Position numbers and translations under genes: made by a program. From NCBI RefSeq assembly GCF_900105945.1, contig NZ_FNSO01000004.1, positions 5,332,001 through 5,396,000 on the forward strand: a stretch of 64,000 nucleotides of DNA, written 5' to 3'. The notes beneath the pieces are model-generated. The model was not told the DNA's origin and made no database searches. It was given only the letters and a program-made list of their open reading frames with translations. Below, piece by piece: positions 44,872 to 53,506 of the stretch (position 1 is the first letter of the stretch; the number at the start of each line of letters is the position of its first letter). Source of the stretch: Amycolatopsis tolypomycina (GTDB lineage: Bacteria > Actinomycetota > Actinomycetes > Mycobacteriales > Pseudonocardiaceae).

Positions 44872-45574
44872 CGTCCAGGACATCAACGTCCACTACGGCA
44901 AGATCGCGGCCCTCAAGGGCATGAGCATCCAGGTCGACGAGGGCGAGATCGTGTCGCTGATCGGGGCCAACGGCGCTGGCAAGACCACGACGCTCAAGAC
45001 GATCTCGGGGCTGCGGCCGCTCACCAGCGGCAAGATCCTGTTCAACGGCCAGGACATCTCGAAGACCCCGGGGCACAAGCGCGTGCTGCTCGGGATCGGC
45101 CAGTCGCCGGAAGGCCGGGGCGTGTTCCCCGGCATGACGGTGCAGGAGAACCTCCTGATGGGTGCCTACACCCGCAAGGACGACCTCACCGCCGACCTCG
45201 ACGAGGTCTACGAGCTGTTCCCCCGGCTGAACGAGCGCCGCACGCAGTTCGGCGGCACGATGTCCGGTGGCGAGCAGCAGATGATCGCCATCGGCCGCGC
45301 GCTGATGACGAAGCCGAAGGTGCTGCTGCTCGACGAGCCGTCGATGGGCCTGGCGCCGATGCTGATCGCGCAGATCTTCGACATCATCCGCGAGATCAAC
45401 AAGCGCGGCACGACGGTGCTGCTGGTCGAGCAGAACGCCCAGCAGGCGCTGAAGCTGTCCGACCGCGCGTACGTGCTCGAGACCGGTCAGGTGGTCAAGA
45501 GCGCCCGCGGGGCCGACCTGCTGGACGACCCGCAGGTCCGGGCCGCCTACCTCGGTGGCGACCTGGGCGTCTGA
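44861..45574 (+). CDS. livF: Branched-chain amino-acid ABC transporter ATPase (LivF type)
   Basis: A 237-residue ABC ATPase: GANGAGKTTTLKTISGL (Walker A), QSPEGRGVFPGMTVQENL (LivF hallmark), signature MSGGEQQMIAIGRAL, Walker B VLLLDEPSMGLAP, switch LLVEQNAQQAL. Last gene of the operon, followed at once by a strong terminator. Confidence 0.95.
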   Translation: MLLDVQDINVHYGKIAALKGMSIQVDEGEIVSLIGANGAGKTTTLKTISGLRPLTSGKILFNGQDISKTPGHKRVLLGIGQSPEGRGVFPGMTVQENLLMGAYTRKDDLTADLDEVYELFPRLNERRTQFGGTMSGGEQQMIAIGRALMTKPKVLLLDEPSMGLAPMLIAQIFDIIREINKRGTTVLLVEQNAQQALKLSDRAYVLETGQVVKSARGADLLDDPQVRAAYLGGDLGV

Positions 45575-45583
45575 GTGTGTTTC

Positions 45584-45620
45584 AAGGGGGCCCGGCTGCT
45601 TTTCGGCCGGGCCCCTTTTT
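45584..45620 (+). terminator. Rho-independent terminator of the liv operon
   Basis: An AAGGGGGCCCGGC arm pairs with GCCGGGCCCCTT (one bulged G) around TGCTTTTCG and runs into TTTTT. The T-run is unusually good for this genome. It also abuts the convergent lipoprotein gene stop at 45,619. Confidence 0.9.
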
Positions 45621-46146
45621 ATAGCTTGATGTCGGTGCCGGTCAGGTTCTTCATGTCGGTGATGCTGGGGCCGCCGAAGGCACGGAGGGTGACCGGCTTC
45701 CGGTCCTTGGGGATGTCCCAGTAGAGGTCGAACTCGACGCGCACGCCGTGGCCGAGGTCGAACTGGCGAGGCTGGCGCTTGATGATCACGGCCTGCTCTT
45801 CCGGCGGGTGCGCGACGCCCTGGTCGTCGACGAGCAGCTGCCGTCCGGTGTCGAACAGGACGCTGGAGGTGCCGGTGTTGGTCACGACGAGCCGCAGCCG
45901 CACGAACTGGCCCTTCGCGGCGAACTCGGTGTGACTCCCGGTGATGCTGGGCAGCCCGGCGGCGAGGCCGATCAGGGTGAACTCGGTGTCACCGTTCTTG
46001 GCGGGCGGCAGCTTGAGGGCGGTCTCGTCGGGCCGCACCTGCCGCGGCGGCAGCTCGTAGGTGGTGGGCGCCGCGGGAGTGCTGGGCTGGGCCGTTTGGC
46101 AGCCTGCAGCGAGTGCGAGGACGACAACGACCGGCAGGAGTCTCAC
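45619..46146 (-). CDS. DUF4352-like lipoprotein
   Basis: A 175-residue secreted lipoprotein: signal MRLLPVVVVLALAAGC with lipidated Cys16, a Pro/Thr-rich linker, then an immunoglobulin-like beta domain (GQFVRLRLVVTNTGTSSVLFDTGRQLLVDDQGV). This resembles DUF4352/telokin-like domains, which bind or present on the cell surface. Precise role unknown. It lies 34 bases upstream of the ANTAR regulator stop on the same strand side. Confidence 0.8.
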   Translation of the reverse strand: MRLLPVVVVLALAAGCQTAQPSTPAAPTTYELPPRQVRPDETALKLPPAKNGDTEFTLIGLAAGLPSITGSHTEFAAKGQFVRLRLVVTNTGTSSVLFDTGRQLLVDDQGVAHPPEEQAVIIKRQPRQFDLGHGVRVEFDLYWDIPKDRKPVTLRAFGGPSITDMKNLTGTDIKL

Positions 46147-46180
46147 CTGGGTGATTCTGCCCGCCGGCCGCTGCTCCCGG

Positions 46181-46783
46181 CTAGCTCCCGATGCTCTCGA
46201 CGACGGCCTCGGCGACGGCCTTCATGGTGGTCCGCCGGTCCATGGCGGTGCGCTGGATCCACCGGAAGGCATCGGGCTCGGTGAGGCCTTGGCGGGACAT
46301 GAGCAGGCCCTTGGCGCGGTCGATGACCTTCCGCGTCTCGAGCCGGTCGGTGAGCCCGGCAACCTCGGCCTCGAGGGCCTGCAGCTCGGAGAACCGGCTG
46401 ACGGCGAGCTCGATGGCGGGCACGAGGTCACGCTTCGCGAAGGGCTTGACGAGGTAGGCCATGGTGCCGGCATCCCGCGCGCGTTCGACGAGATCCCGCT
46501 GGCTGAAGGCGGTGAGGATGACCACGGGCGCAATCCGGTCACCGGTGATCTTGGCCGCGGCTTCGATGCCGTCGAGCTTGGGCATCTTGACGTCGAGGAT
46601 CACGAGATCGGGCTTCAGGTCGGTGGCGAGCGAGATGGCCTGTTCGCCATCCCCGGCCTCCCCGACCACTTCATAGCCCTCTTCCCGCAGCATTTCGACG
46701 AGGTCGAGCCGGATAAGAGCCTCGTCTTCCGCGACGAGCACCCGACGCTGCGGCACGCTGGCCTCGGTAGCCTGATCGGTCAC
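46181..46783 (-). CDS. pdtaR: ANTAR domain response regulator (PdtaR-like)
   Basis: A 200-residue response regulator. The receiver domain (about 12-130) has the acidic pocket AEDEALIRLDL, phospho-Asp in LVILDVKMPKLDG, Thr in VILTAFSQ and Lys in VKPF. The C-terminal ANTAR RNA-binding domain is LETRKVIDRAKGLLMSRQGLTEPDAFRWIQRTAM. When phosphorylated, such proteins bind paired hexaloop hairpins and prevent transcription termination. The partner kinase is not next door. GTG at 46,783 has an ideal AGGAGG site 5 bases away. Symbol by similarity to mycobacterial PdtaR. Confidence 0.92.
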   Translation of the reverse strand: MTDQATEASVPQRRVLVAEDEALIRLDLVEMLREEGYEVVGEAGDGEQAISLATDLKPDLVILDVKMPKLDGIEAAAKITGDRIAPVVILTAFSQRDLVERARDAGTMAYLVKPFAKRDLVPAIELAVSRFSELQALEAEVAGLTDRLETRKVIDRAKGLLMSRQGLTEPDAFRWIQRTAMDRRTTMKAVAEAVVESIGS

Positions 46784-46967
46784 CGGGGTCCTCCTGAAAG
46801 ACTCGGCGGGACGGTGGGTCTCGCGGCTGCCCGCGAACCTGAAGCCTACCGGGAACGATCCAGTAGCAGAGATGGCGTTCACCACGTAGTGGCGGGCATG
46901 ACACTTCCCCGGTGGCGGGCCCCGGAGGCGGGTGGGTGCCGGTGATCCCGTAGAGTCACGACGTCAC

Positions 46968-47041
46968 GCCCCCGTAGCCCAACTGGCAGAGGCAACGGAT
47001 TCAAAACCCGTCCAGTGTGAGTTCGAATCTCACCGGGGGCA
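46968..47041 (+). tRNA. tRNA with anticodon CAA (tRNA-Leu), short variable arm
   Basis: The acceptor arms GCCCCCG and CGGGGGC pair perfectly. There is a D arm GCC...GGC and an anticodon loop TTCAAAA with CAA at 47,002-47,004. The variable region is only about five bases, the T arm is GTGAG-TTCGAAT-CTCAC, and the discriminator is A47041. CCA is not encoded. CAA reads UUG (Leu), yet the variable arm is not the long class II type expected of most Leu tRNAs. A mobile-element remnant starts right after its 3' end. Confidence 0.9.
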
Positions 47042-47500
47042 CGATCCAGAACCCCACCGGCACGCCCGTCGAGCGTCCCTTGCGGGTTCATCTGGTCGCC
47101 AATCCTCTCTGCTGTGCCCGCCACCTCGCTGACGTGATCGGCGGGCAAGGTGATCGTCATTGTCGCATGCTCGCCCTCGTCGTGGACCTGGACGCTGAGC
47201 TGAACCACCTCGAAGAGGGTCCTCAGGAGGTCCTCGGGCGCCTTCGCCAGGTTCACCGCCAGGTACGGCAGCGCGTCGAGGATCGAGAGAGCGTCGGCGC
47301 TCGGCTTGTCCGGCTCGGCTCCGGCTGAATCGTCGATGGCCGCGAGCTTCGCGGCCAGATCGGCACGTTGGGTTTCGAGGTCGTTGTAGCGCCCCCTGAG
47401 GGCCTTGGTAAAGGCGTCGTCGGGGTCTCCGTTCATCGCTTGCTCAAGGACCGACTCTTGCCTCTTGGCCAGGCCGTCCAGGGCCCGGCGAGGTGGTCAC
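47042..47500 (-). pseudogene. C-terminal remnant of a large serine recombinase
   Basis: The minus strand from ~47,500 encodes RRALDGLAKRQESVLEQAMN, then GDPDDAFTKALRGRYNDLET and QRADLAAKLAAID, followed by SILDALPYLAVNLAKAPEDL and LRTLFEVVQLSVQVHDE. This is the coiled-coil and C-terminal region of phage/ICE-type large serine recombinases. The catalytic domain and zinc ribbon are absent, and a stop codon lies immediately upstream of about 47,498. The frame then runs on through the tRNA gene, which is not meaningful. It marks a past integration next to the tRNA. Confidence 0.75.
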
Positions 47501-47861
47501 GCCACTGCGGCGCCTGGGCTTGACAACCCTCGGTACGTTCGCCGCGCTCGCAGAAAGCGACACCGCCGACACCGACCGGTTCCCGCAGGATGCGATCGCC
47601 GCTCACCGCCTTGCCCGCGGGCTCTTGCAGCGGCCGCCGCCGCGGGGTGCGCTGCCGCCAGAGCTGACGATCACCGAAGACTGCGAGCACCACTTGAAGC
47701 GGGTCGACAAGGCCGCTTTCGTCGCCAAGATCCTCGGCGAGACGGGAGTGCTCGACGCGGCCGGCGAAGTACAGCAGGGAGACTGGACGTCGGTCATAGG
47801 GGTACTGCGAAGTCGACGAGGAACTCCGGACCCGACCGATCGGCATGAACAACGCCACTGA
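47493..47861 (+). CDS. Hypothetical ORF in the recombinase/cluster junction
   Basis: A 122-residue frame beginning at GTG. The middle (DTADTDRFPQDAIAAHRLARGLL then ELTITEDCEHHLKRVDKAAFVAKIL) looks more protein-like than the shadows around it. No family recognised and no clear ribosome binding site. The 3' end overlaps the epimerase gene by 68 bases, so the stretch may be a mobile-element remnant rather than an active gene. Confidence 0.28.
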   Translation: MVTPLRRLGLTTLGTFAALAESDTADTDRFPQDAIAAHRLARGLLQRPPPRGALPPELTITEDCEHHLKRVDKAAFVAKILGETGVLDAAGEVQQGDWTSVIGVLRSRRGTPDPTDRHEQRH

Positions 47862-48783
47862 ATTGCGACCACCAGTCTCGGTTTCGTCCGTACCAGTCCA
47901 ACGTTGCCTCCAAGCCGGCGCCGAGTCCCGTAGCGGGGCGCCAGCCGAGGAACTTCTCCAACCGGGCTGCCGAGGCGACGAGGCTGGGGCCCCTTCCACC
48001 ATCACTTTCGTCGATCGTACGGTAACGAGAACCCGGAATCCTGGTGGCAATGTGGTCCACAACCTCTTCCAGCTTCACGCCACAACCAGTCGAAACGTTG
48101 TAATAATCTTCCGGCAGCCCAGCTTCCACCAGGCCGAGGATCGCAGATACCGCATCGGCAACGTAGAGGAAGTCTCGCAAGCGACCCGTGGTGACGTACG
48201 ATTCGACGTTGGAGTACGACTGGGCGATAATACGCGGAATGATACGATCCGGCGACTGCCACGGTCCGTACAGATTGGTAAGGCGGACGACCGTAGCCTT
48301 CACCGCATACTTCTGCCGGTAGAGCTGGATCAAGTCCTCACAAAAGACCTTTGACTCTCCATATGGCGACAATGGCGCTCGCGGTGACTCCTCCACGAAC
48401 AGAGGACCGCTATTTCCTCCATACACCTCTATCGAGGACGTAAAAAGTACGGGCGTACGGTTCCGGTTCGCCACCTCCAGGACAGTCCGCTGGACGCAGA
48501 TGTTGTTCGCCATCACCTTCTCGCCGAAGTGCATCGAATAGTCGACATGCGCGAGTGCAGCCAGATTGACAATGACATCCGCTCCAGCCAATGCGTCACC
48601 GTCACCCGCGGCAAGATTGGCTTCAACCAGCGAAACCTTCGAACCCATGCCGCTGCGCACGTATCTCCCCAGCCGATCACCCTTGTCAACCAGGACAACA
48701 TCGTGACCGGAAGCCGAAGCAACTTCAGCCAGGTTGATACCGACGAACCCGGCGCCACCAGCGATCGCGATTTTAAGACGCAC
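47794..48783 (-). CDS. NAD-dependent epimerase/dehydratase (extended SDR, sugar nucleotide type)
   Basis: A 329-residue extended short-chain dehydrogenase. The NAD-binding motif is IAGGAGFVGINLAE at the N-terminus, SSIEVYGG gives the active-site Ser, and YGESKVFCED the Tyr-Lys pair. RLTNLYGPWQSPDRIIPRII binds the nucleotide sugar in related enzymes. It probably epimerises or dehydrates an NDP-sugar for the glycosyltransferases upstream. GTG at 48,783 follows AAAGGGGAGGCA; a GTG at 48,813 overlapping the previous stop is possible. Last gene of the cluster on this side. Confidence 0.88.
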   Translation of the reverse strand: MRLKIAIAGGAGFVGINLAEVASASGHDVVLVDKGDRLGRYVRSGMGSKVSLVEANLAAGDGDALAGADVIVNLAALAHVDYSMHFGEKVMANNICVQRTVLEVANRNRTPVLFTSSIEVYGGNSGPLFVEESPRAPLSPYGESKVFCEDLIQLYRQKYAVKATVVRLTNLYGPWQSPDRIIPRIIAQSYSNVESYVTTGRLRDFLYVADAVSAILGLVEAGLPEDYYNVSTGCGVKLEEVVDHIATRIPGSRYRTIDESDGGRGPSLVASAARLEKFLGWRPATGLGAGLEATLDWYGRNRDWWSQFSGVVHADRSGPEFLVDFAVPL

Positions 48784-48809
48784 TGCCTCCCCTTTCGAAC
48801 AACGCCAAA

Positions 48810-50147
48810 TCACCGGGACCAGACCCGGACCGCCGCCGCATCCGCACAGCGGAACACGTCGAAATCCAGGCCGAAATCACTGAGAGCATTTGCAAGAAAA
48901 TCAGCATCTTGCACGAAGCGCGGCCCGGAACCACTGTCACGGTCGATGCCGGCCAGGTCCTTGTCATACGACAAAGATGAAACGAATATCGCCGACTCGG
49001 AAACCCGCATAGCCTCGGCCAGCATCTCGGAAACATGATGCCAAGGCAAGGCACGCCAGACATCGACGTTCACGACATTGCACAGGGAGCCGTCCCCGGC
49101 GAGGAATTGAGTTCCACAGAAACTCGACACCGACCGGTCACGCCAGTCGGCCAGCGAAGATCGGCAGGCGGCTGGTATCCCATGCCACCCCGACATCGTG
49201 CCCACACCGAGGAGTAACGAGTTTCCCGCTTCCACTCCCGCCCAACGTTCCACCTCCGGCATCTCCCGGCCGACGACGGCTCTTTTCGCAAAGACTTCAG
49301 CCAGCCGTTCGGCCATGATGATCCTCACACATTCGAGGTCGGGAGAAGCTGTCCGGTGCCCCTCCCAGTGAAACGACTTGTAGTGACGGAGCAGCGTTAC
49401 CTGATTGGTCACCAATTCACTCAGGTTGGCACCGAAATCACGCAGATGCGGGATATGTGCCGATCCAGCCTGCGGGGACCAGCGAATCGACTCCCCCGAT
49501 GCCAGTTGTTCCCTGACACGAAATCCGAACTCCAGGTCCTCCAAACCCCACCCTGTCAGGTCTTCGTTGAACCCGCCCGAAGCAATAACTGTACTCCTTC
49601 GAATGGCGACGTTATGCGTATAGAAAAAGAAGTAGCAGATGCGATCGAAGTTCTCCCGAATAACCCTCTGCTCGATGGCAGGAATCCGGAGGTCCTGCTG
49701 CGCACAGTCATGCAAGGCGGCAAAAGAGGTGAGAGACGCGCCCGGAGGCAAGGGCTGGGTATGCAGCGTCCCCGGTCGATGCTCCCGCCGCGCCCCGAGG
49801 CTTGCCACGACACCTTCGTCGGCCAGCACAGATAAGTGCCGGCGCACCAAGTCGCCGTCCGGCAGGGTATCCCCGTCCAGGAGGAGAACATTCGACTCGA
49901 CCACCTCGGCCAGCCCCCGGTTACGCGCGGCCGCACGAGAGATCGCCTTGTCGATCCTGATGCAGCCGATCTCCAGCTTCGACCCGAACGACTCGACCAC
50001 GGGCAACAATGGTTCCGAACTGCCGTTATCGACAACGATCACACGAAATCGACTCAGCGGAATGTCCTGCCGGCACAATGCCGAGAGAACCATCTCGAGA
50101 TAGCGCCGCCGGTTGCGCTCTAGGACCACGATAGCGATCTCAGCCAC
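48810..50147 (-). CDS. Family 2-like glycosyltransferase with extra C-terminal domain
   Basis: A ~445-residue protein. The GT-A domain (1-~280) has VVLERNRRRYLEMVLSALC, VDNGSSEP, the DxD-type LLLDGDTLPDGD and GWGLEDLEFGFRV, as in galactosyltransferase/chondroitin-type GT2 and GT27 relatives. The last ~150 residues (from about RAVVGREMPEVERW) are unlike GT2, with IFVSSLSYDKDLAGID. They could be a separate small domain; I do not recognise it. GTG at 50,147 has AGAAGG six bases upstream; ATGs at 50,153 and 50,162 are alternatives. Clearly lower GC than core genes. Confidence 0.82.
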   Translation of the reverse strand: MAEIAIVVLERNRRRYLEMVLSALCRQDIPLSRFRVIVVDNGSSEPLLPVVESFGSKLEIGCIRIDKAISRAAARNRGLAEVVESNVLLLDGDTLPDGDLVRRHLSVLADEGVVASLGARREHRPGTLHTQPLPPGASLTSFAALHDCAQQDLRIPAIEQRVIRENFDRICYFFFYTHNVAIRRSTVIASGGFNEDLTGWGLEDLEFGFRVREQLASGESIRWSPQAGSAHIPHLRDFGANLSELVTNQVTLLRHYKSFHWEGHRTASPDLECVRIIMAERLAEVFAKRAVVGREMPEVERWAGVEAGNSLLLGVGTMSGWHGIPAACRSSLADWRDRSVSSFCGTQFLAGDGSLCNVVNVDVWRALPWHHVSEMLAEAMRVSESAIFVSSLSYDKDLAGIDRDSGSGPRFVQDADFLANALSDFGLDFDVFRCADAAAVRVWSR

Positions 50148-50179
50148 GAACATCCTTCTCATCACCGATTTATTCGGCC

Positions 50180-51256
50180 TCACACGTCCAGTTCCGTCAC
50201 CTTGCGCCGGACTTCCGCGATAACGGTGCGGCCCAACTCCTCGAAAGTGGCCAGATAACTCCACAGGATGAACTTCCGGGCGCCGATCTTGTAATATTCG
50301 ACCAGCGCGTCGGACACCGCGTCCAGGCTGCCCACCAACGCCGGATGGGAGTACGGTGATCCCGTCGCTTTCGCGATCCCCAGGTACAGCGCGTTGTCGA
50401 AACGTTCGCGCGCGGACGACAATTCCAGAATACGCTGTGATCCGACGTTCTCCGGAGATGTTCCAGCCCTGGCTTTGACATGCTCATCCTGCTCGGCGTC
50501 GGCCCGGATTCGCATCGCTTTCTCCCAGGCTTCTTCGTCAGTGTCACCCAGGACGAGCTGCACGTCGATACCGAGCTGCACCGACCTCCCCTGCCTTCCC
50601 GCAACCTCGGAAACCCGGGCGAAATGCCGCGCTGCCTCAGCCAGAGGCTCGGCCCACATGAAATACAGATCGGCATGAGTTCCGGCCAGCTCGACCGCCG
50701 CGTCGGACGAACCACCGGAAGAAATCATCGGGTACGGCTTTTGAACCGGCCTGATATCACTGAACGCGTCGTGGACCCGGTAGAATTCACCCGTAAAGTC
50801 GAACGGCTTCTCTTCAGACAATTCTTTTTTGAAGACCTTCAGGTATTCCATTCCGCGGCGATACCGATCGTCCTTCTGCAAAAAATCGCCATCCCGCTCC
50901 TGCCCGATATTGGAAGACCCATTGACGACGTGCAGGCAGGCCCGGCCACCGGAGTACTGGTCCAACGTCGCCAGTTTCCGCGCCGCCACCGTCGGCGCGA
51001 CGAAGCCAGGGCGGTGAGCGACCAGAACTTTCAATCGCTCCGTTGCCCGCAACGCCTCCATGGCGACCAACCAGGCATCCGGCGAACTGGACTCATAAAC
51101 CGTCAACCCGTAGTCGAACCCGGCCTCCTCGAGAATCTTCGCCGACCTGCCCGTCCGATCGGGATCAAATTGGCGGACAGCACGCACACCGGGCTCGTAG
51201 AGCCGCTCATCGACGATCTTTCCGGACTCGACAACACCAACGAATTCAACCGGCAT
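50180..51256 (-). CDS. Luciferase-like flavin monooxygenase (LLM, SsuD-like)
   Basis: A 358-residue TIM-barrel bacterial-luciferase-family enzyme. VAHRPGFVAPTVAARKLATLDQYSGGR plus HVVNG is the alkanesulfonate-monooxygenase-type flavin pocket, and MISSGGSSDAAVELAGTHADLYFMWAEP continues it. Uses reduced FMN (or F420) and O2 to oxidise a C-S, C-N or C-C bond; within a biosynthetic cluster an N- or C-oxidation of the scaffold is likely. A separate flavin reductase is not seen. It lies about 30 bases upstream of the GT2 gene. Confidence 0.9.
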   Translation of the reverse strand: MPVEFVGVVESGKIVDERLYEPGVRAVRQFDPDRTGRSAKILEEAGFDYGLTVYESSSPDAWLVAMEALRATERLKVLVAHRPGFVAPTVAARKLATLDQYSGGRACLHVVNGSSNIGQERDGDFLQKDDRYRRGMEYLKVFKKELSEEKPFDFTGEFYRVHDAFSDIRPVQKPYPMISSGGSSDAAVELAGTHADLYFMWAEPLAEAARHFARVSEVAGRQGRSVQLGIDVQLVLGDTDEEAWEKAMRIRADAEQDEHVKARAGTSPENVGSQRILELSSARERFDNALYLGIAKATGSPYSHPALVGSLDAVSDALVEYYKIGARKFILWSYLATFEELGRTVIAEVRRKVTELDV

Positions 51257-51319
51257 CTCATCACAACCTTTTCCCAGTGGAGGATCACCGTGCCGGAGAC
51301 TCCCGCAGCCGGAACGGGC

Positions 51320-52615
51320 TCAGTCCCATTCCAGATCGACCAGCAGTTCGGCGAAGTTGCGCCCAAAATCACGTTCTCGCATTACCCGCAGGTAAGCCCG
51401 CGAACGCATTTCGGCGTTATCTGCCGAAGACATGGTCAAGGCCCTGGTGATTTCTTCCGCCATCGATCCCACATCCGACGGTGTGAACAACAAGCCGTTC
51501 TCGCCGTGCGTGATCTGCTGGGCGTACCCGTCACAGTCCGAAGCGACAACGACCGGTCCGCCCCTTTTCGCCCACAAGGCCACTTCCTGGGGCAGCGTTC
51601 CGATCGGTTCACCCCGGGACGGACACGCAACCACCTTGCACGACTCCGTCGAGGCCAACGCCCGCAGCAACAGACGATCGTGGTGAGGAACCAGGACGTA
51701 GGGGTAGTCGACATCGGCGAGCATGCGTTCGATGTTGATCAGGTTCGGGTCTCCCGCTCGGTAGGGCACCGCGATCGCGACGAGCCGAAAGGGCACCGTT
51801 ATGCTTCGTGCCGCCTCGACCAGCAGGTCGAGTCCCTTCACCGGGTCCGTCCGGCCGGCGAAGAGCACGATGGGCAGATCACCGGGTAACGCATGATCTC
51901 GAAGCTCTTCTTCAGCCTGACCCTCGTCCAGTTCCGCAAAATCGGGACTCGTCAGTGACAGCGATTGGCGAAAGCGGAGCCCACGCTTTCGCAGGCCATA
52001 ACTGTCCCGCAGGTGAGCAGTGAAGAACTCGTCGACGTCGGCCAGATCGACTCTCGAATCGGAATTCGCACGGTCGATGCAACACTGCTCCGACTCGATA
52101 CGTTTCCGGAGCTCGTCGACTCCGTCCACCGGCGCCATGCCCTTGATGCGCCCGGAACTGTACAGCGCATGCACGACGCGCACCTGCCCCCAGCCCGCGC
52201 GCCCGACCTTCGCGTCCAGGTACTCCGTGAGCAGGGTGAAGATCGCGTCGACCGCGATCACGACGATCTGGTCGTAACGCGGCAAAACGTCCGCGATGCG
52301 CGTCGCGAGGCTGTCGCAGAGTTCGCGCCAAGTCGCGTTGCGCCACAGGATTCCGGCCCCGAACGTCAATGGCCAGCCGACCACCCCGCCTTGCCTGCAC
52401 AGTTCTTCGCTCACCTCGAGGAGCTCGTGATCGACCTGGTAGCCGATCACTCCGGGGCGCGGTTCCGGGTAGGCGAGAAACAGGTCTTCGACATGCTTGT
52501 GCACCTGGGTCGAGTCGGCGGCGACGTATCTCATGAAAGACTGTGTCTGCGTCCCGATCCCGTGGTAGTTCGTGCAAACTCCGTCAAAGGTCGCGTAGAT
52601 CAAGGCACGACGCAT
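51320..52615 (-). CDS. GT4-like glycosyltransferase
   Basis: A 431-residue GT-B enzyme. The N-terminal half begins MRRALIYATFDGVCTNYHGIG, with a glycine-rich acceptor loop. The C-terminal donor half has VLFAGRTDPVKGLDLLVEA and the retaining E-x7-E motif in SRGEPIGTLPQEVALWA. It transfers an NDP-sugar to a soluble acceptor or growing saccharide. ATG at 52,615 with GGGGAAG ribosome binding site. It sits between the decarboxylase-like and luciferase-like genes on one transcript. Confidence 0.87.
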   Translation of the reverse strand: MRRALIYATFDGVCTNYHGIGTQTQSFMRYVAADSTQVHKHVEDLFLAYPEPRPGVIGYQVDHELLEVSEELCRQGGVVGWPLTFGAGILWRNATWRELCDSLATRIADVLPRYDQIVVIAVDAIFTLLTEYLDAKVGRAGWGQVRVVHALYSSGRIKGMAPVDGVDELRKRIESEQCCIDRANSDSRVDLADVDEFFTAHLRDSYGLRKRGLRFRQSLSLTSPDFAELDEGQAEEELRDHALPGDLPIVLFAGRTDPVKGLDLLVEAARSITVPFRLVAIAVPYRAGDPNLINIERMLADVDYPYVLVPHHDRLLLRALASTESCKVVACPSRGEPIGTLPQEVALWAKRGGPVVVASDCDGYAQQITHGENGLLFTPSDVGSMAEEITRALTMSSADNAEMRSRAYLRVMRERDFGRNFAELLVDLEWD

Positions 52616-52641
52616 CTGGCTTCCCCGCTTCCGTTTGGGCT

Positions 52642-53463
52642 TCAGACGATGAGGTAGGGGCGATACCGGGCAGCGGCCGGAGGCGACTGGTGAATCCAGA
52701 CACCGGACGCCGGACGGTCGCCGATCAACTTCTCCATTGATTCGCCCATCGAGTGCCCCGCCGAGCCGTAGCGCACCTGGGCGCGATCGGCGTCCGCGCA
52801 TCGCCGCAGGTCGAAGAAGGCACTTTCCTGGAATATCGCCCACCTGCTCGCGATCAGCGAACCATCGGCGATCCCATAGGTGGTCATCGGCGAGATACTG
52901 CTCTTGACCGCGGCAGCCACGGATGGATCGAACGCGACCGAAAAGATGCATTCCCGCTCCGCGGCCCCGTCAGCCGGGTGCATACACCGCAACTGCCAGG
53001 TGCCGACCTCGGGATTGTTCATCGACGGCACGGAAGCCTGCATGGAAGTATGAAACTTCGGTTCGCCGAACAGCCGCTTGCCTGCCGAGATCGCCAGTTC
53101 GTTGTCGCAGGCCACCTGCAGCGGAAAAGTGCCGAAAAGCTTCGTCTGCTCCGCTCCTCTTGCGTAATCGGCGAAAGCGACGCGCGGCACCTCGCGCCTC
53201 TTCACCGCCGGGATCGCCAGAACACCGAGATCGATCTCGGTGACGACCACGGAGGCATCCGAGAACATCGCCAGATAGGATTGGTAGCCCACGGTCACGC
53301 ACGCCTGTCCGTCAAATTCGGCCGGCACGAGCGCGTCACCGGGCAGCTCTGCTTCAACCTGCGCGACGTCGGCCGCGTAGGCGATGGTCATAGCGGTGAT
53401 GGATCCGTAGAAGAACGGGCTGGCAAAACCCTCCGGAATTTCCGGGAGGACGTTGGTAGACAC
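52642..53463 (-). CDS. Acetoacetate decarboxylase (ADC) superfamily protein
   Basis: A 273-residue ADC-fold protein. The conserved Lys-containing loop is AGKRLFGEPKFHTSM, corresponding to the Schiff-base Lys region of acetoacetate decarboxylase. TVGYQSYLAMFSDASVVVTEIDLGVLAIP and PRVAFADYARGAEQTKLFGTF also fit. Family members decarboxylate beta-keto acids or act as lyases and cyclases in natural product pathways. GTG at 53,463 follows GGGAGTCTCCA. Cotranscribed with neighbouring oxidative genes. Substrate unknown. Confidence 0.8.
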   Translation of the reverse strand: MSTNVLPEIPEGFASPFFYGSITAMTIAYAADVAQVEAELPGDALVPAEFDGQACVTVGYQSYLAMFSDASVVVTEIDLGVLAIPAVKRREVPRVAFADYARGAEQTKLFGTFPLQVACDNELAISAGKRLFGEPKFHTSMQASVPSMNNPEVGTWQLRCMHPADGAAERECIFSVAFDPSVAAAVKSSISPMTTYGIADGSLIASRWAIFQESAFFDLRRCADADRAQVRYGSAGHSMGESMEKLIGDRPASGVWIHQSPPAAARYRPYLIV

Positions 53464-53506
53464 CTGGAGACTCCCTACTTTCGCGAAACGCGGCTCTCCG
53501 CAGTGG

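Noticed and set aside
46879..47041. Protein-coding frame reading APGEIRTHTGRVLNPLPLPV through the tRNA
   Set aside because: This peptide is the antisense translation of the tRNA gene and a familiar annotation artefact. The recombinase remnant should end at the tRNA boundary.
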